From assembly GCA_037074705.1 (NCBI GenBank), contig CM073594.1, positions 61,438,509 through 61,502,508 of the forward strand: a DNA stretch of 64,000 nt, given 5' to 3'. This DNA is from Zhengitettix transpicula. Its lineage: Eukaryota > Arthropoda > Insecta > Orthoptera > Tetrigidae. The position numbers were made by a program, and so were the translations under genes. Below the pieces are notes generated by a model that searched no databases, was not told where the DNA came from, and saw only the letters and a list, made by a program, of their open reading frames with translations. Shown here in pieces: positions 1-10,300 of the stretch. The stretch's first letter is position 1. Every line of letters starts with the position of its first letter.

Positions 1-220
1 TTACTACATTTACATGATGTTTTATTGAAATTGTTGAAATTCTTCCTTGAGGTATCAGTAATGTTTTTGGAAAATGCATGTCTAGCTTTGACATCTATAA
101 CAACAAACTATGTTTATTACATCCAAACAGTTTAATGACTTTGGTAATATATTTTCAAATATTCCAAATTATTTTATGTTGACAGAATACAGTTATCAAT
201 GTAAGTTGTTTTACTCACAG
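1..220 (+). other. 3' end of the final intron of the Ddc-like gene
   Basis: This A+T-rich stretch ends in a pyrimidine-biased run and TTACTCACAG, which is the 3' splice site of the exon at 221. No coding signal is seen upstream of the splice site. The open frame from 110 is only the intronic read-through of the exon frame. Confidence 0.7.
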
Positions 221-427
221 GGCTCTAACGAGAGGAATGAAAACCTATTGAAAAGAATTAATGGGCATGGAGTAATTCATTTGGTACCTTCTAAAGTAAA
301 GGATACTTATTTTCTAAGGCTGGCCATATGTTCACGATTCAGTGAATCCAGTGATATTCAGTTGTCTTGGAAGGAAATCCAAGAGCTTGCTGATGATGTT
401 GTTAGAGAAGCTGAACCCGGTAAATAA
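221..427 (+). CDS. Ddc: Last coding exon of a dopa decarboxylase-like gene (partial, rest lies left of the window)
   Basis: An intron ends at TTACTCACAG just before 221, and the exon opens in phase 0 with GSNERNE and reads 68 codons to a TAA. It holds the C-terminal small domain of aromatic-L-amino-acid decarboxylase. Visible family motifs are LLKRING, IHLVPSKVKDTYFLR and CSRF, followed by the SWKEIQELAD helix. The YFLR..CSRF wording is that of dopa decarboxylase rather than of tyrosine decarboxylase, histidine decarboxylase or the amd-type paralogue next door. The enzyme is a cytosolic PLP-dependent homodimer that converts L-dopa to dopamine and 5-HTP to serotonin; the catalytic exons are outside the window. 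The ATG at 110 lies in the intron, so it is not the start of this protein. The gene ends tail to tail with the amd-like gene, 1.47 kb away. Assignment to the family is safe; Ddc as opposed to a recent duplicate is likely but unproven. Confidence 0.82.
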   Translation, partial: GSNERNENLLKRINGHGVIHLVPSKVKDTYFLRLAICSRFSESSDIQLSWKEIQELADDVVREAEPGK

Positions 428-1697
428 ATTAATTGTGGACAAATGGCTACATTTTTTTAGTACTATGTTGAAAATTTGTTTGAACTGAAAAAGTTGTAAC
501 TACTTGTATATTATTTTAGAGATATATCAAATAAATTCCCTACTTCCTTCATATTTGAAGAATTTTTTTTTTCAATGATATTACATATTCTGTGATTATT
601 TTATGAAGGTTTCCATATTTGAATAATCTGTTGTGAATATTATATTTTATGTATGTATATTTCATACTGTAAAAGTATTTTAAGAATTTTGAGTGTAACA
701 TTTATTTTTCTTAACAAAACAGGGTTAAAATAATTACATAATGTTTTGACTCAGGTCAAAATATTATTGCAAATACGTAGTCTGTTGTATACTGCTTATA
801 AATGTGGATTCAGAAATTGTACTAGGAAAATGTGTATGACTTAATTTATGATCTGAAATATCTTTAATTAAATTAAGGCATTATGTATTTTATGAAACAT
901 CAATAAATTCAAATGTATATTTCAAGAAATTGCCCCCACATCTATTGGTTTGAAGTTGTGCTTACAATATTATCATATTTCCACTCTATAGATGTGCGTA
1001 TGTCATCATAATATAATAAAATAATTTTCCCATTGGAGAAAATTAATAAACTTGTGGCGCTTATTGTTATTTGTAAAATGTTAGAAAATGCTTCCCTAAA
1101 GTTGCTTGACCCTTGAAAAATATAGGGTAATTTATATAATTTTAAAAATGGTATTGAAGTTTAAGTATGTATTGTCAAATACAGAGGACCAATGTTGTTA
1201 AGAATGTTGTAATTAAAAGGAAATTATTTTTTGTCCAACTATATAAAATGATTTGATATTTTTATAGTATATTTACCAAACATGGGGTCCAATAATATTT
1301 TAAGACTTAAAATTAGTTCCATATATAACAATCTATTTATTTTGTATTATAGATAATGAGTAACAAATTATTACCATGTACAGTTATGTGAAAATGTTAA
1401 ATGTAAAAATGTTTGTCTTATAATATGCAGAATAAAGACACCTAAGAAAAAATAGTTTTACTACAATTTTCTCAGTGTCCTGAGTGAATGGAGTAGTTAG
1501 TATAATGTCAAAAATTTATGTATCATGAACATTAAATGAAATAAATGACAAAAATTGAGTAGGAGTTTAATAATTACTATATTTACTATCAATGGAATTC
1601 ATAGAATGCTGAATGATAAAGATAATCTTTAATAAAATAACTGAGTTGTTCATATTTGATTTTACAAATATTCATGAGACAACAGAATATTTGAAAA
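428..1697. other. 3'UTR of the Ddc-like gene and the gap between the two convergent genes
   Basis: No coding sequence is seen here. Possible plus-strand polyadenylation hexamers AATAAA occur at 530-535, 902-907 and 1431-1436, so the Ddc-like 3'UTR could be 0.1, 0.5 or 1 kb long. The minus-strand gene has its own AATAAA (read as TTTATT) at 1701-1706. Long 3'UTR choice on either side would bring the two transcripts close together or make them overlap. Confidence 0.5.
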
Positions 1698-1897
1698 GGT
1701 TTTATTAGTAAGGGGCATTATAATCTGTTATAATACATGAAGAATAATGAACATATATTTTACATCATATACATCACCATTTATATTGAAAACTTTACTA
1801 GTTCTAGGCAATGCCAAAGTGTAAATGCAATAAAAATGCAACACAGTGAAATAAAGCTTGAGTAAATTAAACAGTTATTAACAGCTTTACAACATAT
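1680..1897 (-). other. 3'UTR of the amd-like gene with polyadenylation signal
   Basis: Below the stop codon at 1898 the minus strand is A+T-rich and non-coding. An AATAAA hexamer at 1706-1701 (TTTATT on the plus strand) would give a 3'UTR of roughly 0.2 kb. No repeat is recognised in it. Confidence 0.5.
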
Positions 1898-4800
1898 TTA
1901 ACAAGTAATTTTATCACAAATATCATCCTTCTCGGAATGAAAAATTTCTTTTGCCACAGAGCATATTTCATTCCAAGCATAGATGATATCTTTTGTCTGT
2001 GCTGAAAATCCGCAAATGACAAATCGTGCTGTGTATTTTCCATTTACAGTTGCAGCAATCAAGTACACATTTCTTCGTGCTGTTAATCGTGCAACCAGCT
2101 TCTGAGTTAGTTCATTGGGCCCCTGAAAAAATCATCAATTAATATTTTAATATTGTTATTTGTATTATTTACTAGCTCTTTTAGTATGACTGATTGCATT
2201 CTATTGTGTGAATCACAGTAATGAATTTTGACTTTTTATTCATACCTTAAGCCTGAAGCATACAAGAGCTAAACTTCTTTCACAAGGCATCTCAAATCGT
2301 GAATCTGCTTTTACTAGAAACTCAAATTCTTGAGCTAGCTTTATTTGGTTGCGGACATGTTCCTGTATTCCATGAACACCGTATAGGCGCAACACAAACC
2401 AAAGTTTCATAGCACGGAAACGTCTTCCCAAAGGAATCTGCCAGTGCTGAAATCATAAGTTAAATCCATTAAATAAGTAATGATAGTTTATTGAAAACAA
2501 ATGCAATACTTAAACTGTAACTAATTTTAGAGACAATTAATTACATACCCTGAAATCAGGAGCCTTCCCCTCATTGCTATGGTTCAGATATATGCGTTCA
2601 ACAGAGAAATTTTCAACCAGATGTCTGACATCTTTAACCCTGTGTGTAATCAAGAAAAATAATTTATTTTCATATCATTATTTCAAATTTACAGTATTTT
2701 TGTCTTATAACAGAAGTATTATAAAATTTTCTAATGCATTCTAGTAATAATGGGAAAAATATATCAAGATATAGTAAATGCATAAGCTTAGTCCTATAGG
2801 TTGTCAAATTGAAGTGTAACAAATAAAATTTTATATTTAATCACACAATATAAAGACTTGTTAAACTCACATTTGTTGTTATTAATTACCAATATAAATT
2901 GATTATGATAAATGCTATTAAATGTTACATACCACAGAGCTGAGCAATCAAAATTAACCAGCATCCATTTATGTGGATTGAAATTGAATGAATCAGCATA
3001 TTCGACACCAGCCATAAGATGCCTATACTCTGGACAGATAAATGCAGTTCCTAAAAAATTAATGATCAAAATTGGTTAACATAGCACTCATATAATTTTG
3101 GGTATATTTATTAGTGAAATGTACAGGTCTCTTGCTTTTATGAAAATTCTAACAAGGACTACAATGCACATTTGCCATATATACACATACTCAGATACAC
3201 TCTTCAATGAAGGTCTTATTATGATAAGGTTGACATAATCTATGCTCACATATCTCTGTAAACAAAGAACATTATGTAAAAATGCAAACTATGTAAGCCA
3301 TCATACAAGTATTTACCTGCATATGCAGCATCTATATGAAGCCATAATCCCTCTTCATTACAAACAGGTCCAAGTTCTGTTAGTTTATCAAAGGCACAAG
3401 TACCAGTAGTTCCTAGAGTGGCAACAACCTAAAGCAATATCAGTAAGCTATAAAATGAGAATGCTGAACATCAACAAAAATTTATGAGACAAATTCTCAC
3501 TCATTCTTTTAACACCTCTGTATCTGAATATTTTCAACATACTTTACTGCCTGTGGGAAATAGTATACAATTAAATAGTGTCAGTAAAGAATTACATTCA
3601 CAAAAAAAAACAATTATATTATTTTCTTTGTAGAGAATAGGGAATTGGAGTAGGAGCTTTCAATTTTAAGAGCATGATTGTAACTTTCAAAATCCCCATA
3701 TTTATTTGTCCCCTATTATAAGGAAAAGTTTTGCCAAAGTGATAATGTTTCTTCATTTGAGAAAATGATAGAGCAATGCTTACTGTAAATAAGCTAAAGA
3801 AATGAAACACTAAATTTCTTGAACTCACAAATATTGGAATGAGACCCTGTTCTCTATCAGCTCTCAACTGTTGAAGTAGAGTGGAACTGTGCAGTTGGCC
3901 TCTGTTGTTTGCTGGCAGTAATTTCATCGGCACGGCAGCTAAGAGTCCTGCTTTCTCTACGGAAGAATTGCTCTGATCTGAAAAATGAAGAAAAAGTGCA
4001 ATTAAAATTTTTTCTGTAAACTACAAACTATTCAGTTATATATTTGAATATAATTAAAGTGCATTGTTCTAAGTGTCAACTTAATTTTATCAGAATAATA
4101 GATACTTTGTTTTTCAAATTAATATTTGATCTGTATTAATATATATACTTTTCAACTGATTGTGTATTTAATAGATAAGAAATTGAATTCTTATCTAGAT
4201 TTTCATATCAAATTCAAGTAATAGTATAGTAAAGAAAAATCTCGACAGGACTGGGAATCAAACCTGTGATCATTGATTGCTGGCCTTGTTTAGATTTTTC
4301 TATGCTAACCTGTATATTCACTTTCATAGCCCTTTAGTCTGAGCTTTAGTGAAAGAATTTAGTATGTTCTGGAATAAAGTCTACTTTAAGATGCCTTTGG
4401 TAATGTACATCAATTGAATGAATATGAATGTTTATAATATGATTATTTTTTCTACATAATTGGATTAGTATGATTATTTTAACACTAATTATTATCAAGA
4501 TTGATAGGGTGGAATTATTTGCAGGAAATCTGATAATTTCCTGTACCATCATTGTGACACCAACGCTCAATTTCAGGTAAACCCATTACCTGTCTCTTGT
4601 TCCTGTCAATATAAATTATTTTTACAGTGTCATATCATCCTAACTTTCTACATTAAAACTACTGTGTAGAGAAAATAGGTAATACCTGAGCTATAAGCTA
4701 TAAATTTAGATCTCAAGTTGCCTTCATCTAGGTTTGGATTCTGTTGCTTTGCCTTTTGGACAGCTCTTTCTCTGGCTGCCAAGAGACACACCAAAGTTGC

Positions 4801-7800
4801 TTCACTTGCAGAACCCTAAAATCATTCACATCTTACATTTTTGTAAATAGTTATTAAATACAGTACAATATAACTAATAGGAATAAAAAGTGCATTAAAA
4901 TATGCTAACAAAATGTCATTGATTTTTCTAAAAATATACTGTAGTAATGAAGTTTTAATGAAACAATAAATTACTTGATAATGAATTAAAATACATACTT
5001 ATGAATTAGAGGTAAGGTTGTGAGAAATATAAAGTAAATGATTTTCACATCATAATATTAAAGTATTCTGAATTTTGAACACAAATTGTGCTATTCAGAT
5101 CAGGAATAATGTGCATAAATTATAAGTTATTAATGTATCATATATATTATCTTTACTTGGTTTGGAAGATAAATCAATGCAAATGCATAACTTACTTGAA
5201 TTACTCCACCTCCAGTTCCATCAGAAGAAGCTAGAAATTCATGTGGCAGCCCCAGCATTTTCCCAAGCCAGTCAAGAACAAGAACTTCCAGCTCCGTACT
5301 AACAGGATTTGCCATCTAAAATGGTGAAACATACTGTATTAATGAAAATAATTAACTCATTTCATGTTTGATCTCATAAACATTGAATAAAAGTTCATTT
5401 AGTCAGCACTTTGGTTTGCTGAAGCTTCATATTTATTGATATTTATTTTTCCTTTAAATTTAAATCCTAGTGAGAAGGTAGGATTATGATAGGAACAATA
5501 AATTTGGTAGATTTAAAGTAAAGAGAAGAGTTATATGATTTATTTTAGTTGTCAAAGAGTTCAGCAGCAGTCATCTAAATTAATTTTTATGTTCCATAAA
5601 TAAAAACTTTACAATACAATATAATAGTACATACCCAACTGAAACCAACTCCTGATATTGCACTACTAATCATCTCTCCAACAATAGATTCATAGGAACA
5701 GCCCGTTGGATAAAATGCGTGAAAGTTTGGAGACTGCCAGTGGGTAACCTATATTAAAACAAAGATGAAATAACATTAGTATTTACAATATTACTATCTT
5801 ACATTTTTCTAATATTTTTTTCTGTAGTGCTAAAACTAGTTATCAACCCAAATTTGTAATTATTTTAAAAAACCTCAAGACTTGTGTGTCATTTCATGAA
5901 TTGAAAATTGTAAAGCTTGATCTGATAATGGTTGCAAAGCAAAGTGTTAAAAGAATTTTTATATCATAGTATGACTCCTTTGTTAGTAAATCTAATCTTC
6001 ACTTCAGAAAGAATATGCCATCGAAATGTCATGACTTATGATCCTTTAGCCCAAGTGGAAACACAAAGAACAGTTTATCCACTGGGAAAATCATGAATCT
6101 TTGAAAATCTATAGTGGTTTGTCAATTAGTTTACACTGACAAAAATTTTACAATTTAAAATGAAACTTAACCGACTGCAATTTGTATTAATAAGTGAATT
6201 TCATTTACCCTATAATACCCAGGAACAAAAAATATTATTTTATGTGGGTATCAATCAATTTTAAGTTATAATATTGGCATAACAATTTTAATGGTTACTG
6301 TTGTGATTTGCAAGCAGCACATGAATAATCAGGCAGTTACATACACCAGGCATTATGATTTGTTCGACGTCATGTAGCACTGTCTGCCATGACTCTGGTT
6401 CTCTGGGAGCTTCAGATGGAATAAGTTTACTGAGGTAACCAGGTTGCACGTCAGGAATGACAGATCTGAAATAGAAATATGACAGTACAAAATTACTATT
6501 ATATTTCATTGTGTTTTATTAAATTTTTATTTGAGTACTAGTTTACAGAGGTGTCTTATTTGATTTTTTAAAGCAGGGATTAAATATTTAATGGCAATTT
6601 TACCAAAGTAATTTTTGATTTCAGCACGAGAAAAAGACATTGGCTCAGACTAACAAGACAAATGAGGGAAGTTTCCTGAGGCATGCTATGTAACGCCCAT
6701 TTTTAGTTGATGCAGAGGTGAAAGGTTAAAAAGTTCACAATATATAAATAAGATAATTAGGACTGTATAATACCATGAATGCTAGGATTTGAAGAGGATG
6801 GACCATGACAGAACAAGAATGGACAGTCTCATCAAATCAGACAGTAGATTGTTTAAAATAAATAAATATTAAATTTTTGAATATACATTTTAAATCTTTA
6901 TCGGGTGCATAAAAAATTAAGGAATTAAGAGATAATCCTGTTAAGTATAAATGAGAACTTCACAAATATGTGATCAGGCAATCCTTTGATTCTGTGGATA
7001 GTTAAAATGTAACATTTTTGTACATCAACTATTAGTTATTTCAGTTGTAAACTGATGATGTTAAAAATTGTCTAATCATTTAATATGAGTGAGATGAGTT
7101 GCTCATTTCACTTTATTACTAAGAATATGACTATAAGCTAAGAATCTTGTATCACATCTATGAAGCCTTGCCTGTAGATTTAATCTTATAATCAGGTATC
7201 TGTTCTCTGTAACTGAAGCATGTCCTCAACAGTTTCCTCTCTTTTTTTTAATAAAAAATATTATTTTTCTCAATTATTGTGTTTATGTTTTATGAAAATA
7301 ACAATAAGACTTGGAAAGAGATCTGACAACTATCTATTTAAAAACATTGCTCAAAGTTATTAAATGAAATTTAAAATTTACATATGATCATGAGGCTTTT
7401 TCTAAATAAAGCCAACGAAACGAAATAATAGCTTTTTATATATTATTTCGATGGGCAAAGGTACCTTTTAATATTGTAAGTCTTAATATAAAATGTACAT
7501 GGGAGTAATGGCGGAAACGCCACGACAATTATTGGGGAAAAATGGCTTCTCTGATCCATATATCCTCTGGCGTACTCATCACTTTGTTTTATAAATGTTT
7601 GTTACCGTTTATTGGAATAACACCACAAAATTATGAATCAAATCAAAAGTCTGTGGAAAATCATTTAGATAGATTTCCTAAATTCACGTTTTCCGAAACA
7701 CTCTGTACTTTTGTAATCATTTCAGTACAGCAGGAACGGTAAACCTCGATGGGAAACGCAGCAACCTTGACCCACAGCCACAACTGTCAAATATTAGGAA

Positions 7801-8708
7801 ACTGGAAGAGTATAATACGTTTACGTACAAAAATATTAAAGCCCGTCCTGAGTTATTCATGTGAAATAATTACCATCAAGTGTACATCCTGCAGGCGACC
7901 AAATTAATTATAGTAAAGTCGAGAATAATAACAAAACTATATGGTTGGAAATCTAATGTAAACGTATTATGAATGGGGACTAGAATTAAGCCTTCGTAAA
8001 ACAGAATAATGATAGTAGGAAGAAAAGAGGCACCTCAGGGAAATAACCACACAGAATGGTACAATAAAAGTAACAAACCAATACTATATTAATAGAGGAT
8101 GGATATAGTGATAGGGATATGGAAAAAAATATATTAAAAATGGGAAAAAGCTGTAGTAAGACAGCTGCAGTCACCACTGTGGAGTAAAAGAATATCAAAT
8201 AAATTTAAAATAGAAAGTTATAGAAAAGTTGTGTCCTATACGAAGCAGAAATTTGGACTAAAAATAAAAGTTTAAACCAGAAATGGTTATTGGATCATAA
8301 AATGGAGTCATTGTTGAAGAAATTGACATAAAGCAAGGAATTATTGGGAAAAGCTAATGAAAAAACATCTCAACTGGTATGGACACCTAAGCATAATGCT
8401 GACAGGAATTGGAAACCAGCAAGAAGAAGAAAAAGCCGATGGAGTAGAAGAAAATGGAACGGTAATATCCAAGAAGAGGCTTAGAAGAAGATAAATGGCG
8501 AATGGTTTGCAGGGAATGATCTTCAGGATTGTAAAAATACCTGCTGAATATCCTTGATTTCTCCAGCAATGAACTAAGTTACACAACAACTTTGTTAAAC
8601 CGTTTTTTGTAAACATAAAGTTACATACCTTTCCCGGATGGTTTCGAAGTAGTTGGCCAGGTAATCCACGGACGCTTTCCCGAAGTCCCTGAACTGCTGC
8701 GCGTCCAT
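1898..8708 (-). CDS. amd: AADC-family 3,4-dihydroxyphenylacetaldehyde synthase (alpha-methyldopa hypersensitive-like), complete, 11 exons, 486 aa
   Basis: Exons on the minus strand: 8708-8629, 6465-6345, 5748-5635, 5315-5196, 4815-4686, 3977-3829, 3428-3317, 3050-2933, 2639-2549, 2446-2246, 2122-1898. All introns are GT-AG. The exons join in frame to 1461 nt (486 codons plus stop), the usual length of the family. The start [12 protein letters not shown] matches the amd-type N terminus. Residues fall on standard AADC numbering: Thr246, Asp271 (binds the PLP pyridine N, in HIDAAYA), His302-Lys303 (NPHKW, Schiff-base lysine) and catalytic-loop Tyr332. Decarboxylases have His192; this protein has Asn192 ([12 protein letters not shown]), and Phe79-Tyr80 where DDC has Tyr79-Phe80. 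In insects that set marks the enzyme that decarboxylates and oxidatively deaminates dopa to DHPAA, CO2, ammonia and H2O2, used in flexible-cuticle cross-linking. No stops or frameshifts were found, so it looks functional. It acts as a cytosolic homodimer. The DHPAA activity is inferred from the residues. Confidence 0.92.
4230..4330 (-). repeat. tRNA-derived SINE fragment in an intron of the amd-like gene
   Basis: The minus strand holds a pol III B-box-like run (GGTTTGATTCCCAGTC) close to 4250-4266, followed by CCTGTCGAGATTTTTC. A second copy at 27.4 kb has the same order of B box and TCGA(T/G)ATTT tail, which suggests one SINE family. The A box is poor. It lies in the intron between the exons ending at 4686 and starting at 3977 and does not touch splice sites. 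Confidence 0.45.
6466..8628 (-). other. First coding-region intron of the amd-like gene (2.2 kb)
   Basis: The intron is bounded by a GTATGTAA donor at 8628-8621 and a CTATTTCAG acceptor ending at 6466. It is A+T-rich apart from a decayed LINE piece near 8.2-8.5 kb. Nothing else coding was recognised in it. Confidence 0.75.
8155..8545 (+). mobile_element. Decayed C-terminal fragment of a non-LTR retrotransposon polymerase
   Basis: In shifting plus-strand frames the sequence reads VLYEAEIWT, then a WY/WxGH-like step near 8370, then [10 protein letters not shown] and an NGEWFAG-like tail. This is the order of motifs at the C-terminal end of many insect LINE polymerases (V-LYG-E-WT, WYGH, G-R-RGRP-RW). 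Several stops and frameshifts separate them, so the copy is dead. It sits antisense to the amd-like gene inside its first intron. The clade cannot be fixed by eye. Confidence 0.5.
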
Positions 8709-8910
8709 CCTGCGGGAAGAGAACGTCCTTCATGAGTGCCAGCAGGTGACTGTACGACAAGGCTCGCGTTCGGTTACCGTTACTGAGGACGTAAATAACC
8801 GTGGAGCAAGGGGAACTAGCCAAAACAAATCACTCGCACTTGCTTCCAGGTTGGTGGTGGGGTGGAGGTCAGCCCTCGGTGTCGTCTTCGGAGTAATAAC
8901 CTCCGGACAT
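8709..8910 (-). promoter_or_regulatory. G+C-rich stretch and 3' splice site just upstream of the amd-like start codon
   Basis: The ATG at 8708-8706 is preceded by one G and then TTCTCTTCCCGCAG, a strong 3' splice site. The translated exon therefore probably starts at 8709 and the mRNA has a separate 5'UTR exon. The next 200 bases are clearly richer in G+C and CpG than the surroundings and contain TCAGTA at about 8790, which could serve as an initiator. An alternative start of transcription within this stretch is therefore also possible. Confidence 0.45.
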
Positions 8911-10299
8911 GTCATCTTACTATAAAATGGTAACCAAAACGCAAGACCGTCTACAAATACAGGGATTGTCCAGGATGAAATTAAAAACCGGGATCATCCA
9001 CCTGTATGAAAAATATGTCAGAAGATTTTTTTTACCCCGGAAAACTATGTATCTGAATTTTATTACATAGGGAAATAAATTAATTCTGTATTCGCTGAGC
9101 TTTTTGGAACATTTTATATGTATTTCCTTTTCACACCCCATACCTTAGGGAAACAGATGGAGACCGACAAACAACTTCAATGACGTCGTGACATAACAAG
9201 GTCGAAGAATCATTTTATGTTGGAATAAAATATTTAGTGTCACAGTAATGTTAAGATAAATAAATTTTGTAAAGTTACAATCTATGATATTTTTGTATAA
9301 ATGTATCAATAAGTCGTTACCGTCCTATTTTAATAATTATTTAACTTATAAATATTATAGAAAGCCATATAATTTTACAAGTATTAGATACAACTAGGAC
9401 TAGGTTAGATTTGAAATAAAACAGAATATTTATTAAAGGAATAAAATAATTTAACCAGTTGTCAATACAAATTAGGGACATGCGATTCTATTAATAAATT
9501 TAAGAATAGTTTATTTAAACACCTAAGTTTATGAAATTAAATACTGTAGTATTGAGTAGAACTATTTGCTAAATAAATTCGTTATTATTATTATTACCAA
9601 TCAGCGGAAGTTCCTCTGTACTCATACAATGCAATAATTGAAAAATACCTACAGAAAGCCCTGATTGAAAATAACACCGGTTTATCTCCTGTTTCATAAA
9701 ACTATTCAGTTTGACCAAGCACTCTGGAAATACTTTTTTCTCCGTATGGCAGGAAAAGTTGAACATATTTCAGTGTCTGCTTCACCCCATGATTAGTTTT
9801 ACCAGACTGTGATTTTTCACAGATTACTATTCATGTATTTTAAAAATTTTAGTTTAATAATTCTTTCATTTTTTTTCAAGATCCAAAAGAAACTTTTATA
9901 TGAGTATGTAAAATCCTTGAATTGTATTTTTTGTAATAATGTTATATGCTAGTTTCTACTTATTTCTAAGTCATTGTTTTCTTTATTGGAATACGCCTGC
10001 ACCTGTCTATTTTATATATAGACATAGAAGGCACGCAGCAGAACAATAACAGAAAATTTCAATTCTTTTAATTGATTTTTACTTCCTGTTTATGCCTAAA
10101 GTATGTGATTTTGATATTAAAAAGCAAATTTGTCAAGAAAATTAAATGTTAAAATATGGTAAATAATTAATTATTTATATCTTAAATGGTTCCTGTGGAA
10201 CAATTAAAAAATTGCCATTAAATTATTTTATTGATTGCATGTTATGCTTGGTGATTTTTTGGTTCTGAATTTAATTTAGTATTCATCTGTTCAGTTGCA
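8911..10299. other. Non-coding A+T-rich stretch
   Basis: No gene, RNA gene or clear repeat end is seen here. The short open frames have no recognisable domain. The stretch may be part of a long 5'UTR intron of the amd-like gene if its first exon is at 28.6 kb. Confidence 0.5.
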
Positions 10300-10300
10300 A

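Noticed and set aside
110..220. Upstream 37 codons of the open frame that continues into the Ddc-like exon, with an ATG at 110
   Set aside because: The reading has no similarity to the family, and a 3' splice site (TTACTCACAG) sits exactly where homology begins; it is intron.
8341..8823. 160-codon minus-strand open frame overlapping the first coding exon of the amd-like gene
   Set aside because: It uses a different frame from the exon, crosses its 5' splice site and resembles nothing known; it is a shadow frame in a G+C-rich patch.
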